This document shows positions 44,606 to 56,700 of a stretch of DNA of 64,000 bases, piece after piece. Location of the stretch: positions 179,992,756 to 180,056,755 of the forward strand of contig CM054063.1 in the NCBI GenBank assembly GCA_028641055.1, written 5' to 3'. A program made the position numbers and the translations under genes. The stretch's first letter is position 1. Every line of letters begins with the position of its first letter. The notes beneath the pieces are model-generated. The model saw only the letters and a program-made list of their open reading frames with translations, did no database searches and was not told where the DNA came from. Origin of the DNA: Alopecurus myosuroides (taxonomy: Eukaryota; Streptophyta; Magnoliopsida; Poales; Poaceae).

Positions 44606-45271
44606 CTGAAGCATGCAGTAGCGATGGAAAGCAGGAGAAGACAGTACTCTGACCGTCTGACGGCCAAAGCTGGGAAGAAGCAAAGCGGACCGGAACAGCT
44701 GTCGCTCCGGTCCAATGGACTACTCTGCCGAATCAGAACAGGAGATCACCAAAGTTTCTTCTGGGCTGCGTACGTACTCCTCTGTCTATCTCGATGCTGC
44801 CGCCGCCTGAAAGGGTGAAAAGCTGGACAATGGGATGGGAGGCCCCACCGACATGTTCTCGGGTAACATGATAACTGCTTGACCGTGCAGAATGCTGCGG
44901 AACCAGCAATGCATGGCAGCAGACTTGTTTGAACGGGCCATCGTTGCATCTGCCGTGTGCTCCGGTTCTACCGTTCTAGTACTACCTAGAGTTCTCATCC
45001 TCGGAGAACTGATGGCGCCGATAGAGTCCTTCGTCCCATAAAAATTCAGTACAGGCCCTCTTTAGATCAATTAAATTTTATAGAAATAAATGGAGAATTT
45101 CCGATTGAAGGGAAGCAAATTTTTATTTTCAACCATTGTCCATTTGCTTTATAGGATTGCACCCAATGATTTACATAGAAACAAACTTGTTGTTCATCAA
45201 AAGAAAATTTTCCTAGAAATCTCGGAGGAAATTTCACGAATTTTTATTTTTAAAAGGGAAGCGATGCCCCG
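44606..45271. other. Intergenic sequence
   Basis: No gene. Contains a GGCCCTCTTTAGATC end near 45053 that may belong to another decayed MITE. Confidence 0.4.
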
Positions 45272-46422
45272 TGTCACGACCCGGGACCCAGAGATATACA
45301 TACTGTTATGTGCTCCTAGCCATGGACACACAAGGGCTTCAGAGTTACCAGCCCCGGCCCCAACAAACAACGGCAGGCAGACTGGATTTATCGGCACGTA
45401 GTCCGGATCCCCAGTCTACTACTCCTTGTATCCATGCTAGTCATAACCAACTATGCATATCAAAGCGTCCACGAATCGTATGAAACTGAAGGAAACGGGA
45501 CCAAAGCTATCCAGAGCTGCTATGTGTCCAGAAAGTGCAACAACAATCGAGGGTTACTGGAGTTACCTCGCCCAGGCCGAATCACATCGGCAGGCGGGCT
45601 CCGACATGGATAATCGGCTCCACGACCCCTCGACTGCGGCAACTATGCAGGCATAGCCAAAACTGTATAACAATGAGCTCGAAACCAACAACCGATCAAA
45701 GCAGTACTCTAGACATGAAGTTGTATTAAACAGGTGTTACTAGAGTATAGCTTACAAGCAGAGGTCACATGACCCAACATTACATCAGACAACGGAAGGC
45801 AAATTATGTTGCTAATCAACAAGAACCAAAAAGGCCTAAGAGGCCGCAACATAAGGCGACGTCCCAGCCCATAGATTCCATGATGCTACCTGGGAACCCC
45901 AAACTACTCGTCGATGTCCACGTTGAATCACCACCGATGTGAGATCTTCTCCTGAACCAAAATTAAGCAAACCTGAGTACGGGAGATACTCAACAAGGCT
46001 TAGTTAACCTATTATATATCTGCTATCTTTTAGAAAGAGTTATGAAGGTTATTTTGCGTAAAGCCATCTTTGTTTTCCAAGTTGAGCGAGGAATAGCACG
46101 TCTCATAGAGTATTTTGAAAATGATGAGAAAGCTACTCAACTACTGATATCATCATCTTTTAATCCACCAAAATATTCAGCACCTCGTGCTTTAAAGATC
46201 ACCACCTCCAGTTGTTCCACTACCTCCTGCTACAAGGTAACCCCCTCTCGGCATCTCCGAGGAGGCATCCTTTATTCGTTATCAACAAGTTTTAGTCATT
46301 CCGTTCAAGTTATCTATGATCACAGAATCCGTCACCTAGTCGTCTTTAACCGCAGACACGGCTTTTCGAAAAGATTTAACCCTGTAGAGGTGTACAATTT
46401 TACCCACACGTACCAACCGACT
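45272..46422 (-). repeat. Element H, LTR 1 (interrupted by element T)
   Basis: Begins on plus with TGTCACGACCCGGGACCC, an LTR-like terminus resembling that of S. From 45513 to 46422 it matches 52252-53164 at high identity. Element T is inserted after CGACT at 46418-46422. Reading this as the LTR of a large element (H) is inference from the terminus, the two copies, and similarity to parts of the S LTR. Confidence 0.6.
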
Positions 46423-46979
46423 TGTCGAGACATCGTAGTAGTTTTCATAGACGGGGGTGCCATGAGACTACGGTAGAGACGTGGGGTAACGGGATAGCGT
46501 AGTAACATGGAACACAGGATTTTACCCAGGTTCGGTACGTCGCGACAGTACGACGTGCCTACTCCTGCACTTCTCACTAATTGGGACTAAAGCCCGTAAA
46601 CAGGGTTACAATGTGAGGGTTTTAGATCTAAACCACTCGGCGAGGATGAGCTTCTCGGCGAGTTGGCGTAGAGCTTCTCTGTTTGTTCGTTCGTTGTTTT
46701 GTTTATCTCCCGTCCGGCTTTATATAATAGCCGGATTAGGGCTTACAGAATAGGAAACCTAGAAAACTACGGTAACTTGTAACTTGGAAAGCAAGGAATC
46801 CGTCTTCTCCTCCAAGCTAGATCACATGGGCTGTGATCCGGGTTCTTCTAGAATCCGGCTTCTGCACGTCGGATTACTGGGCCGCCTAATGGACCTAAGC
46901 CCACTACCACTTAGGCCACCCTGGTAATCCGGCACTTGGCCTACCATCTTCTATACCCCTATTTGGTATATATCCGACA
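46423..46979 (-). repeat. 3' LTR of element T, 557 bp
   Basis: TGTCGGATAT...TCTCGACA on the minus strand. A TATA box (TATATAAAG on minus) is near 46727-46718. CCGGAT/ATCCGG words are frequent. Preceding bases CGACT would be one half of a target duplication whose partner was lost. Confidence 0.8.
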
Positions 46980-47520
46980 GTAGCCCCCAAGAAGGATCAA
47001 AACTCTGATTCTCCGCTATTCGCCAAATGTTCTTTGTCCGAGAACTATTGATTCAGCAGTCTTGATTCTTCTTATTCTTCATTTGAAAAAGATGGTGGCA
47101 TGAAACTCGGAATCCTGAAAATCCGGCTTTTCTCTCACGATCCTTCGTGGAGAAGAAACTTCCTACGTCAGCGCACTCAACCATGCTGACGTAAGCGAAG
47201 TTTGAGATTTACTCGGAAAAACCCAGAAACATATCTCTGACAGATTCGCGCGGGAAACGAGGAGATAATCATCATTACTCCGTCGTTTCATTTCCCGGAT
47301 TTTCCGGCGAGCGACACGCGGCAAACATCCAACGGTCAAAATAGCCGTTGGCACGCATCTAAACGGTTTTCCGGCTATAAATAGCCGTCCTCGTCCTCAA
47401 CGAAAACTTTCCACACTCCCCCACTGCCCACGCCATTGACGCGAACAAACTCGAGAGCAGAGCACTGTCCCAGGCGCACTTAGCATCCAAGCACGCCGAA
47501 ACGCAACGCGCCACCACGAG
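46980..47520 (+). promoter_or_regulatory. Polypurine side and promoter of element T accessory gene
   Basis: GTAGCCCCCAAGAAGGATC beside the LTR is the complement of a purine-rich tract for minus-strand reverse transcription. A TATA box TATAAATA lies at 47376-47383, about 140 bp before the ATG. Same arrangement as in the element A family. Confidence 0.75.
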
Positions 47521-50462
47521 ATGGCCTCCTCGCCGTCATCGCCGACCCGCGCCGCCATCAACGAGCTCATCAGCGATTTAGATCCGCAACTGGGATCGCC
47601 CAAGCACACCGACGGCGAGCCGGAGAAGACCACGGCCTCCGCAGCGGGTGACGCAAATTCTTCCGCCGCCGCGGACGTTGCGGGATCGAGCTCCGCAGCC
47701 TCCCCGCCGTTTGCTCCAGAAATGGCGGAGGAGAAGATCCAACTCCTCGGCGACGAGCTCGCCGCCGCGGAGGCCGCCGCCTCTGCCGCCGCCGGAGCAG
47801 ACGAAGAAGCGGAGTCTGCAGGCAATTGGATTGCCTGCAGCATTCCTCCGGCTCTCCTTCCAAACCTGGAAAAGGAGGGCCTGGTTCTTAAGAAGAAGTG
47901 GCGGCTTCCAGAAGACGAGACCGAGCCAACGCCAAAAAATGGCGAAAGGGTCCTTCTTTGTTCCCACCTTCTTCGAGGTATGGGACTTCCACCTTCTTCC
48001 TTCTTCCTCCAAATCCTTTCTCACTACAACATCCAGCCCCATAACCCTCCTCCCAACTCCATCCTCTACATGGCCGGCTTCCAGGCTTTGTTCGAGGGCT
48101 ATTTAGGGCTAGAACCTAGGTTAGATTTCTGGACTTACTGCTTCGGGGTTAAGCGGAACTCTTCGGAGGGCGCACTCCCGACTTGCGGGACCATATCTTT
48201 CACTCTCCGGAGATTCCGAGAAGATTGGTTCCCCAACATAAAAACGTCGGAATCCGTCAAATTTTGGACGGGTTCCTTCTTTTATCACCCCGACGTGCCT
48301 TTCCTTAAGGAAGCTGTCGGGGTTCCTCCTTTCGTGAACTCTGCCGCAGTTCCCCAAGACAACTGGGGAACGGAAGCCGTCCAGGTTCTGCCGCCAGATC
48401 TACTAAAGATCAAGCGGCGCATCGCCAAGCTCACCTCCATGGATCCGCCTCTAACCGGCATGGACACGGTTCTATGCTGGCTGATTAGGCGAATCCAGCC
48501 ATTGGCCAACCACAGCGGCCGTCTCCTGTGCGAATACACGGGAGTCAAGGATCCGATGCGGACAACCACCAAAGATTGGCCCGCAAAGGAGCTTCGACGG
48601 CGCATCAACCAATTGGTCGCATCACGCGACCAATATGAAGCGATTCGGCCAATGTATACGGCCGACAATCCGGTTCCCAAGGTAATTTTTCAGTCATTCG
48701 GGTACAGTTTTATTTTTTCTCGGATTTTCTAGCTTCTGATTTTGATCTTGTTCGTCCGACAGTTCGCGGATCTTTCAGATTCGGACTTGGTATCCGAGGC
48801 TGAGCTGGACGCGCTGCGCACCGCCGCTACAGGTGGACGCAAGCGCAAGAAGATTATTTCCTCTGAGGAAATTATCGACCTTGACGGAATCCCCGTCGCC
48901 ACTTCCAGGTTCTTTCATCTGGGTTCTTTTTCTTTCATGAGAACTTTTCATCCATCCTCGGTTTTTAACTTTTCCGGGTTTTTTGTTTTTAGCTTGCCTC
49001 CCTCTAGTTTAAAACCAAAGAAGCTGAAGAAACACAAGGTTGCTTCCAGCCGAGGCAGTCAACCTTCTCCCGCCGTTGCCCCGGACACGCCGTCCACAAT
49101 GGCGGAAGAGCAAGCTGCAGCCCCCACCACCAAGCCCTCAGAGCCCAGCCAGCCCGTTGTGTCGGACACGGACACGAGGGAAAGGGCGGCTCCAGAGGTG
49201 GAGAAATTTTCTCGGACTTTCGACGAAGAAATTCCCACCTTTGACAAGGACTTCAAGATTATCAACGACGGCCTAAGCGCGGCCGGAACTGCTTTTGCGA
49301 AATACGCAAAAGAGTTCAAGGAAAACTTGGCGGGTTTGCACCGAATGAGCCAGGTATGTAACTCTAGCCCCCAAGCATTAAACAAAATTGCATGCCTGTT
49401 TTGCTTTGATGCTTTTTGTAACCATTCTTTTCCTTGCTATGTTGCAGCAAACCGCCGAAACCATAAACATGGAAGTTTTCAACAAACTCACCATCAAGAA
49501 TAAAGAGGTTAGAAATCTCCTTTCTATTCTTGAGGAGAGAGAGGCGGAACTGGCATCGTCTCAGCTCGCTTTGTCGGAAACATCAGGTATACATTTTTCT
49601 TCTGAGGTTTGCGATTCAATTTTTTGTCTAAGTACTTATTCCGGAAATTTTCTAAACCCGGAATTTTCTTTGCTTTCCAGCTGCTTTGGCTAAGGCCAAG
49701 CAAATAGCTGAAGATGCCGGCAATGCCGAGAATCTCCGAAAGGAGAATTTGGAGCTTCACAAGCATCTTGTGAAGGCTCAAAAGGATCTGGAGGCCAGCA
49801 ACTTGGCCCTTGGAGTTGCCAACTCCAAGGCTTCTGAACAGGCGGAGAAGGATAAATCCACCATTCAGGATTTAGAAAATGCTCTGAACCTTCGCCTGGA
49901 GGAAATCTCCGAGATCGACAAGCTTATCGGTAATTTTCCGTTACCTTTTTTATTTTTCCATATCTTGTTTTTCTCCTCTGTTTTTTGCCTAACACTTTTG
50001 ATTGTTTTGTCGGAAAAAACAGGAGATATCCCAGATGGTACCCGTCTTGAAGGGATCCAAGCCTTTGGGAAGATGTGGACTTCGATCCGTGCTGCTGGAA
50101 TGCAGCTGGTGAACAAGTTTCTTCCCGCAAGGACTGGGGAATTCTCGGAGGTTGAAAAACTTCCGGGAGCCATCATGGAGGTGGCGGAATCCAGGGATTC
50201 TATCCTGCGTTCCGCTGCACGGGGTGGTGCGCGTATGGCACTCGGCCTTATGCGCATGCACTACCCCGGTGCTAAATCCTGGCGCGTGGCGTCCGGTGTC
50301 CCTCAGGGATACACGGACACTCAGCGAAATACCATCTTTGATGAAATCAAAGGCCACGCCACCCAGATTGCCTCCATGGTAAATATTTCCATCAACTATG
50401 CATAAGAGGAGATCCCTCCAATCCCTGAAGACGACAGCAGCGAGGAGGAATCAGATGCTTGA
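47521..50462 (+). CDS. Spliced accessory gene of element T (PF04195-like, coiled coil), late premature stop
   Basis: Inferred exons: 47521-48681, 48763-48908, 48993-49353, 49448-49586, 49681-49929 and 50023 onward, all GT-AG with frame kept. Exon 1 has an Ala/Glu-rich start and the conserved domain (NGERVLLCSHLLRGMGLPPSSFF; YCFGVKRN; FWTGSFFY) matching exon 1 of the element A gene. Exon 2 carries GGRKRKKI (basic), and exons 3-5 are coiled coil. An in-frame TAA at 50403-50405 comes 18 codons before a TGA at 50460-50462; the codons between encode an acidic Ser/Glu tail like the A gene end, so the TAA looks like a recent nonsense change. Promoter intact. Function unknown. Confidence 0.75.
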
Positions 50463-51124
50463 AGGGCTACCTATGACCTGGATAGCAAAAATAGACAATA
50501 GGAGCGTTACTGTTCTTTCAATGTAATCTGCAATGTAATGCTTCTATTTGTATGAATGAAAAATTCCGCCTTTTGCAATTATTAGTTATGAATTTTTTGC
50601 AAGGTTTTTCGGATGTTACTATTCCTTTATCTTCTAAGTTCTCTGGCATATATGTTTTAACTGTCCTTAGTGTTTGAAATGGCTCAAATAGCAATATGAA
50701 TCGTCATGCCGAGTAACTGGGCGTACCCAATCAGTTTAAACTCGAAAACATGGACCATGCTAAAGGCATTTTTACTAACTAGTTCCAGTGACCCAACACA
50801 TATGCAATCAGATAATGCTTAGAGAAACAAGGAATTTTTTGATCGAAACTTGGGCACGCAGGCAATTCAAGTTTCCTTTAGCCGTTAGCAGGCTGAAAAA
50901 CATTCAGTTTCTTAACGCCGAGTACGCAGGCACAATTCGGGTTAACATTGAGTATTTTTGTAAGATCATTGGGAAATAGAGAAGGTGGAAACATGCTTTT
51001 ACTATAATGAACTTGTAAAAAACATGGATACCAGAAATCCAACAACTTTATTTCATGATCTCAAAAGATGTTTACATAGATATTGAACTAAGTATAGAAG
51101 GGACATAACTGCTATGTATTCCAA
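50463..51124. other. 3' flank of element T accessory gene
   Basis: Probable 3' UTR with TGTAATG and AATGAA words near 50520-50570, then non-coding DNA up to the pol remnant. Integrase and RNase H expected here are missing. Confidence 0.55.
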
Positions 51125-52250
51125 AGCTTTGCTATCCACTTGACTTTGTCGGATTTCTTCAACAACTTGTATAGTGTTAGGATTTTAGCCCCCAGCCGAC
51201 TAATAAATCTACTAACGGCAGCTGCGGAACCCGTCAATTCTTTGGACATCTTTGACGCAGGTAGGTTTTGTGATGTTCAAGATTGCCTTGATCTTTTCCG
51301 GGTTAACTTCTATTCCTCTGTGAGAAACGATGAAACCCAGAAGTTTTCCTGAGGGAACCCCGAATACGCACTTAGATGGATTCAACTTCATCTTGTAGGT
51401 GCGTATGTTTTCGAAAGTTTCTCGCAAATCCTCAAGGAGTGTATCTTTTTCCTTGGTTACGACAGCAATATCGTCCACATAAACATGGACATTTTTTCCA
51501 ATCTGACTATGCAAACAACGTTGCATGCAACGCTGGTAGGTTGCACCTGCGTTCTTCAGGCCAAACGGCATGGTTACGTAATAATACGTCCCGTATGGGG
51601 TTATGAAAGAAGTCTTAATTTGATCTTCATTTTTCATGCGTATTTGGTGGTACCCGGAGTATGCATCCAAAAAGCACAAAAGCTCAGAGCCTGCTGTGGC
51701 ATCTATTATTTGATCGATTCGCGGTAATGCGAACCTATCTTTCGGACACAATTTGTTCAAGCCTGTGTAATCTATACACATTCTAAGAGCAGTAGTGTCT
51801 TTCTTCGGTACTAATACCGGATTTGCGGACCAGTCAGTATGGATCACTTCCTTGATAAAATCCGCTGCTAAAAGCCGGATAATTTCCTTGCTAATAGCCT
51901 TCCGTCTTCTTCCGTCAAATCGACGGAGACCTTGTTTGACGGGTTTTGATCCAGGAATAACCTTAAGTTGGTGCTCAGCAAGTTCCCTGGGTACACCTGG
52001 CATGTCCGCTGGACACCAGGCAAAAATATCCCAGTTCTCACGGAGGAACTTGATGAGCTCGCCTTCCTATTTGTCAGTCATCCCAGTCCCTACGACGACG
52101 AATTTTGTCGGATCTTTGGGATCTAGGATTACCTGTCTTGTATTCTCGGATGCCTTGAAGCTGTCTGTTGGCTTCCGAGTTTCTTTTCCTGCCGGCATTT
52201 CTGACGGCGATACCTCCTTGGCTAATTCCTTCAGTTCTTCCTTTGCTATA
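51125..52250 (-). pseudogene. pol: Element T pol remnant: protease tail, UAG, RT
   Basis: From 52250 the frame is open for about 60 codons, ending in VVVGTGMTDK before TAG (52069-52067), then open again into RT: ALRMCIDYTGLNKLCPKDRF, DAYSGYHQI and the catalytic YVDDIAV. After KDVQRI near 51235 a frameshift occurs; the connection (VSRF-, LYKLLKKSDKVKW-like) goes on in another frame to about 51125. RNase H and integrase are absent. The start of the open region is a breakpoint, not a natural end. Confidence 0.85.
52067..52069 (-). promoter_or_regulatory. In-frame UAG between protease and RT of element T
   Basis: Context on the minus strand GAC AAA TAG GAA GGC GAG CTC ATC. It lies in the same frame as the RT Met at 52003 (66 bases apart) and matches the element A site at 8219-8217. 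Confidence 0.55.
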
Positions 52251-52251
52251 T

Positions 52252-53751
52252 AGAGCTGCTATGTGTCCAGAAAGTGCAACAACAATCGAGGGTTACTGGG
52301 GTTACCTCGCCCCAGGCCGAATCACATCGGCAGGCGGGCTCGGACATGGATCATCGGCTCCACAACCCCTCGACTGCGACAACTATGCAGGCATAGCCAA
52401 AACCGTATAACAATGAGCTCAAAACAAACAACCGATCAAAGCAGTACTCTAGACATGAAGTTGTATTAAACAGGTGTTACTAGAGTATAGCTTACAAGCA
52501 GAGGTCACATGATCCAACATTACATCAGACAACGGAAGGCAAATTATGTTGCTAATCAACAAGAACCAAAAAGGCCTAAGAGGCCGCAAAATAAGGCGAC
52601 GTCCCAGCCCATAGATTCCAGGCTGCTACCTGGGAACCCCAAACTACTCGTCGATGTCCATGTTGAATCACCACCGATGTGAGATCTTCTCCTGAACCAA
52701 AATTAAGCAAACCTGAGTACGGGAGGTACTCAACAAGGCTTAGTTAACCTATTATATATCTAATCTATCTTTTAGAAAGAGGTATGAAGGTTATTTTGCG
52801 TAAAGCCATCTTTGTTTTCCAAGTTGAGGGAGGAATAGCACGTCTCATAGAGTATTTTGAAAATAGATGAGAAAGCTACTCAACTACTGATATCATCATC
52901 TTTTAATCCACCAAAATATTCAGCACCTCGTGCTTTAAAGATCACCACCTCCAGTTGTTCCACTACCTCCTGCTACAAGGTAACCCCTCTCGGCATCTCC
53001 GAGGAGGCATCCTTCATTCATTATCAACAAGTTTTAGTCATTCCGTTCAAGTTATCTATGATCACAGAATCCGTCACCAAGTCGTCTTTAACCGCAGACA
53101 CGGCTTTTCGCAAAGATTTAACCCTGCAGGGGTGTACAACTTTGCCCACACGTACCAACCGACTCTTAGTGCCACCAGAGTTAGCACTACTCCGGGAAGT
53201 GCCGGCAGAGGGTGGTCGATTCCCGGCCTTTACCTTGTCGAACTATATCCATGAGTAAACCCAAACAGGGCCACCCCTGTCAACAGGGAGTTGGCCACCT
53301 CCTGACGGCACCTGTTCTGTGAGTCGGGATCAAGATCCGTGTACGTCCATCACTTGACCCGGTCACGACATAATTTTCTCCAAAACATTTTTTGACTCAC
53401 ACGCAGATGGAAAGCTCAAACTACGTGGCTCATGGATAAGGTTAAACAAGTTAGTTAGTCGGGCGGGGTTCATCGGCCCACGTGTGGCTGTACGCTCAGT
53501 CTTGGCTCGAAGGCGAGAACTCGCTCCTAGGGGCATGAACAGGACAAAACGCCACAACCCATTGTGGCCTCACATCCATGCCGTGATTAGTCAGGTTATC
53601 AAATATAATTCAAATCACAACAATCTAACATAGTAGATTCACGCACTGACCAGATTCATCAACCGGATGGATCCGATCACAACTAGGCATGGCTAAGCAA
53701 GACTCATAGGGTTTAGCGGAGCGCTCACAAACAAACCTATAGCTGCTAGGA
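52252..53751 (-). repeat. Element H, LTR 2, first part
   Basis: Matches LTR 1 from its internal position 45513 to 46422 (here 52252-53164). It then continues past the site where T is inserted in LTR 1, so it represents an empty site. It is interrupted at 53751 by element S and resumes at 62722. Confidence 0.65.
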
Positions 53752-56700
53752 TGTGACGCCCCGGGATCGGGCACTATGTAGATTTCAGCATTCCCGCCAA
53801 ATCCGCATAATAACCGATTCCAGGTTGCCATTTATGATAACATTACAATAGTTCACGAATAATCCACAATTACAACAGAAACAGATAGTTACAAGATGAC
53901 TCAACGAGCCAGGGATACAACTGATACAATACAAAGATCCAAATAACAGCGGAAGAAACAGCATAGTGTCCGGCTACGGTCAAGATCCAAATTGGACTAA
54001 GAGTCCTGAAGATAACCGAGAGCGTCCAATCCCTGCCCAGGCCAAGCCGGAGGGATTCCCAAGCTAACGTCGTCAGACTTCAAACCTGTTGACTGCAATA
54101 TTGAATATGCAGCCACGAAAGAGATTCGTGGGTCAGTACGGTTAAGTACTGGCAAGTGGATAAACCATACTCACAAGATACCGGTGTAGCCAGTCATCAC
54201 AAGATACAAATACTTTGGGATCAACGGAAAGAAGGGGTTATTGCAAATAAGCGACAGCGGGCTGCACTAACCAACTACAGAGAGATACTACAACTTCCGG
54301 CTAACAGAAAGAAGATAAGATCGAGGATAGTAACCAACTGAAACTAACTCCAAACAAACCCATCCTGGATCTCGCCCCTTATCCGAAGAAGCAATCCGAG
54401 GATGACTCACACAGTTGGATTAATGATGGATCAAGTTATTGTGTCAATAAGACTATTACTAGTCAAGTTATTATCATTAGGTGTAAGTTGTCTGAGTACT
54501 TGTTAGCCAGTACTTTCACCAAGTAATCCATAACCGCGGAAAACACGGCTTCTCGAGAAGATTTATCCCTGCAGGGTGTGCTCCAGTACCCGTACACACT
54601 CAAGCCACCAACTAAAACTCAGGTTGGCTTGACATGACCCAAACCATCTCTACAACCCATCCTAGGAGCCACGGAGCTATAAGGTCCCAGCCACGCAGCC
54701 GAATACTCAGCGCAGGTGTGCAAAACTCCCGCAGGACACAACACCCCGGCACTACAGGCCTCGCCCTATATGCATCATCATCATCACCAGTAACCATGGG
54801 GGCGCCACCCATTATGCAAAGGAGCAAATGGAGCACCCGAACTAAGTGTGGCTCTTCGGACAAGCTGCAGATCAGGTCTAAGTCGAGGGGGGTCCCATAC
54901 TACCACCCGGATGCGGTGAGCACGCTCATCATGGATCAGTAGACAAGACTCTTTTCCTAGTTTCGACATTAGCAGGCTTCAAAACCCTAACCCGGGCCTC
55001 CTGCCGGTGCCTTATCATCAAATTATTATTACCCAAAACATTAACAGGTTGATTGAATTGATACCCAACTATCAACTAAACAGGTGATAAGTAAAAGGAC
55101 AGCAAGACTTGAGCACAAACAACACTAAGCATGCAACTACGACACGAGGGCCAACAAGGTAAACAAACAACAGTTAATAGGAAGTGGAAGGAAGGCTATA
55201 TCATGGTTGCAAGGTAAACAATATGATAGGATCGAGACACAAGCATCGAAACAACAGGCTAGAATAAGAACAACGGAAAGAATCGGTAACAAGTGATGAA
55301 AGGCAGCCATATGGCAGCAAGTGAGTATACTTGCCTGAGATCCCGCAAGGTAGCAGAACTTGTCGTTGCTCACATCATCTCAACGTCCTATCCGGGAAGA
55401 AGCAACGAACCTCGAACAAACACCGGATGCAACAATTACTACTACGACAAAAGATCCAGCATGATCCTATTTTATATGCATGGCATGGCAAGATGCAACA
55501 GGGGAAACAACTTAAGCAATTTAATCGGAACCGGAGTCCGGAGAAATAGGAATTGGTTCAAGTTGTTTATCTAACCATCAAGTTAAATGTTTTTTTAGCA
55601 TGGCAAACAATAAAGTAGATGAGTAAGGCAATTTAAATGGAAGGGGGCAACAGTTGGAATTATTTATCCCACACATTCCATATGTTGTCATATAGATGAA
55701 CATGCATAACAAGATCTAAAAGGCACAAGATAAGATGCAAACAGGGATATGAATGACATGAACATGTTAAGGACATGAAACTGATTGGAAAACATATTTT
55801 AATTGTTTGATTTGGAATTGAAATGAATTAGTTATGAATTTTGGCAATTTAAATTGCATTAAATAAGAGGTGAAACAATTATTCAAATTAATTGTTGCAA
55901 ACCAGAAAACAAAGTTGATATTCAAGTGTGGCATTTAATTTTGGATGGAAAACATGTTTTGAGTATTTAATTTGGAGCAACCATTTGAAAGTTATTAATT
56001 ATGCCATTTAATTAACCAATTTGAGGATTATTAAATAACATTAATTTTAGTTGCCCAAATTGCAAAACAAAGTTGATAAACAGAAAGTACATGAAATTTG
56101 GATTGAAAAACATATTTTATTGGTGTGATTTGAGTTAGGTATGAATTAATTATAGAATTAACCAAATTGGAAAAGAAATGTTTGAATTTGAAATTTGAAA
56201 CAATTTGGAATGTTCAAAACAGAAAACAATTTGCATATTTGAAAAGTTTATGAGATTTTGATTGGGATACATATTTGGTTTGTGCAAATTGGAGTTGTAT
56301 TGACAAAGTTCTTGAATTTACAAAATTGGGGTTGATATGACAATTTTAGGAAAAGAAAATAAAGAGAAACACGGTCAGGAACTTTCTGCACCCTGGAGAG
56401 ATGCTCCACACGCGGTTGACAGGTGGGCCATCGCCACGGGGGCGCGGGTGGACGGTGATGTGGCACGTAAGGTCCATGACCCGTGGGCCTGGCCACGCGG
56501 TTATTTCCGCGAAAAAGGATGCGCGAGGGGGGATCGAACCCACCCCCTCTCGGTGGCGCGCGGCGGTCGCTACCAGTGCGGTATTCGGTTGTTCCTGTCA
56601 GGTAAGGAGTGCGAGGCTAGTTAACATGTGTTTGCGCTAACTGAATTTTTCTTGGTGCAGGTTCGGTCGCTGCCAGCGACAGAGGAAGGCTTCGATGGCG

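Larger units (their letters stand above)
46423..52250 (-). mobile_element. Truncated Tat-like element T
   Basis: From low to high coordinates: 3' LTR (46423-46979), PPT, spliced accessory gene on plus (47521-50462), then a minus-strand pol remnant (52250-51125). RNase H and integrase are lost by an internal deletion, and gag, PBS and 5' LTR are lost at the 52250 junction. The layout mirrors element A but sequence identity to A is moderate, so it is another family. Confidence 0.85.

Noticed and set aside
56515..56605. Functional tRNA gene
   Set aside because: Box B is good but no acceptor stem or clear anticodon arm can be drawn.
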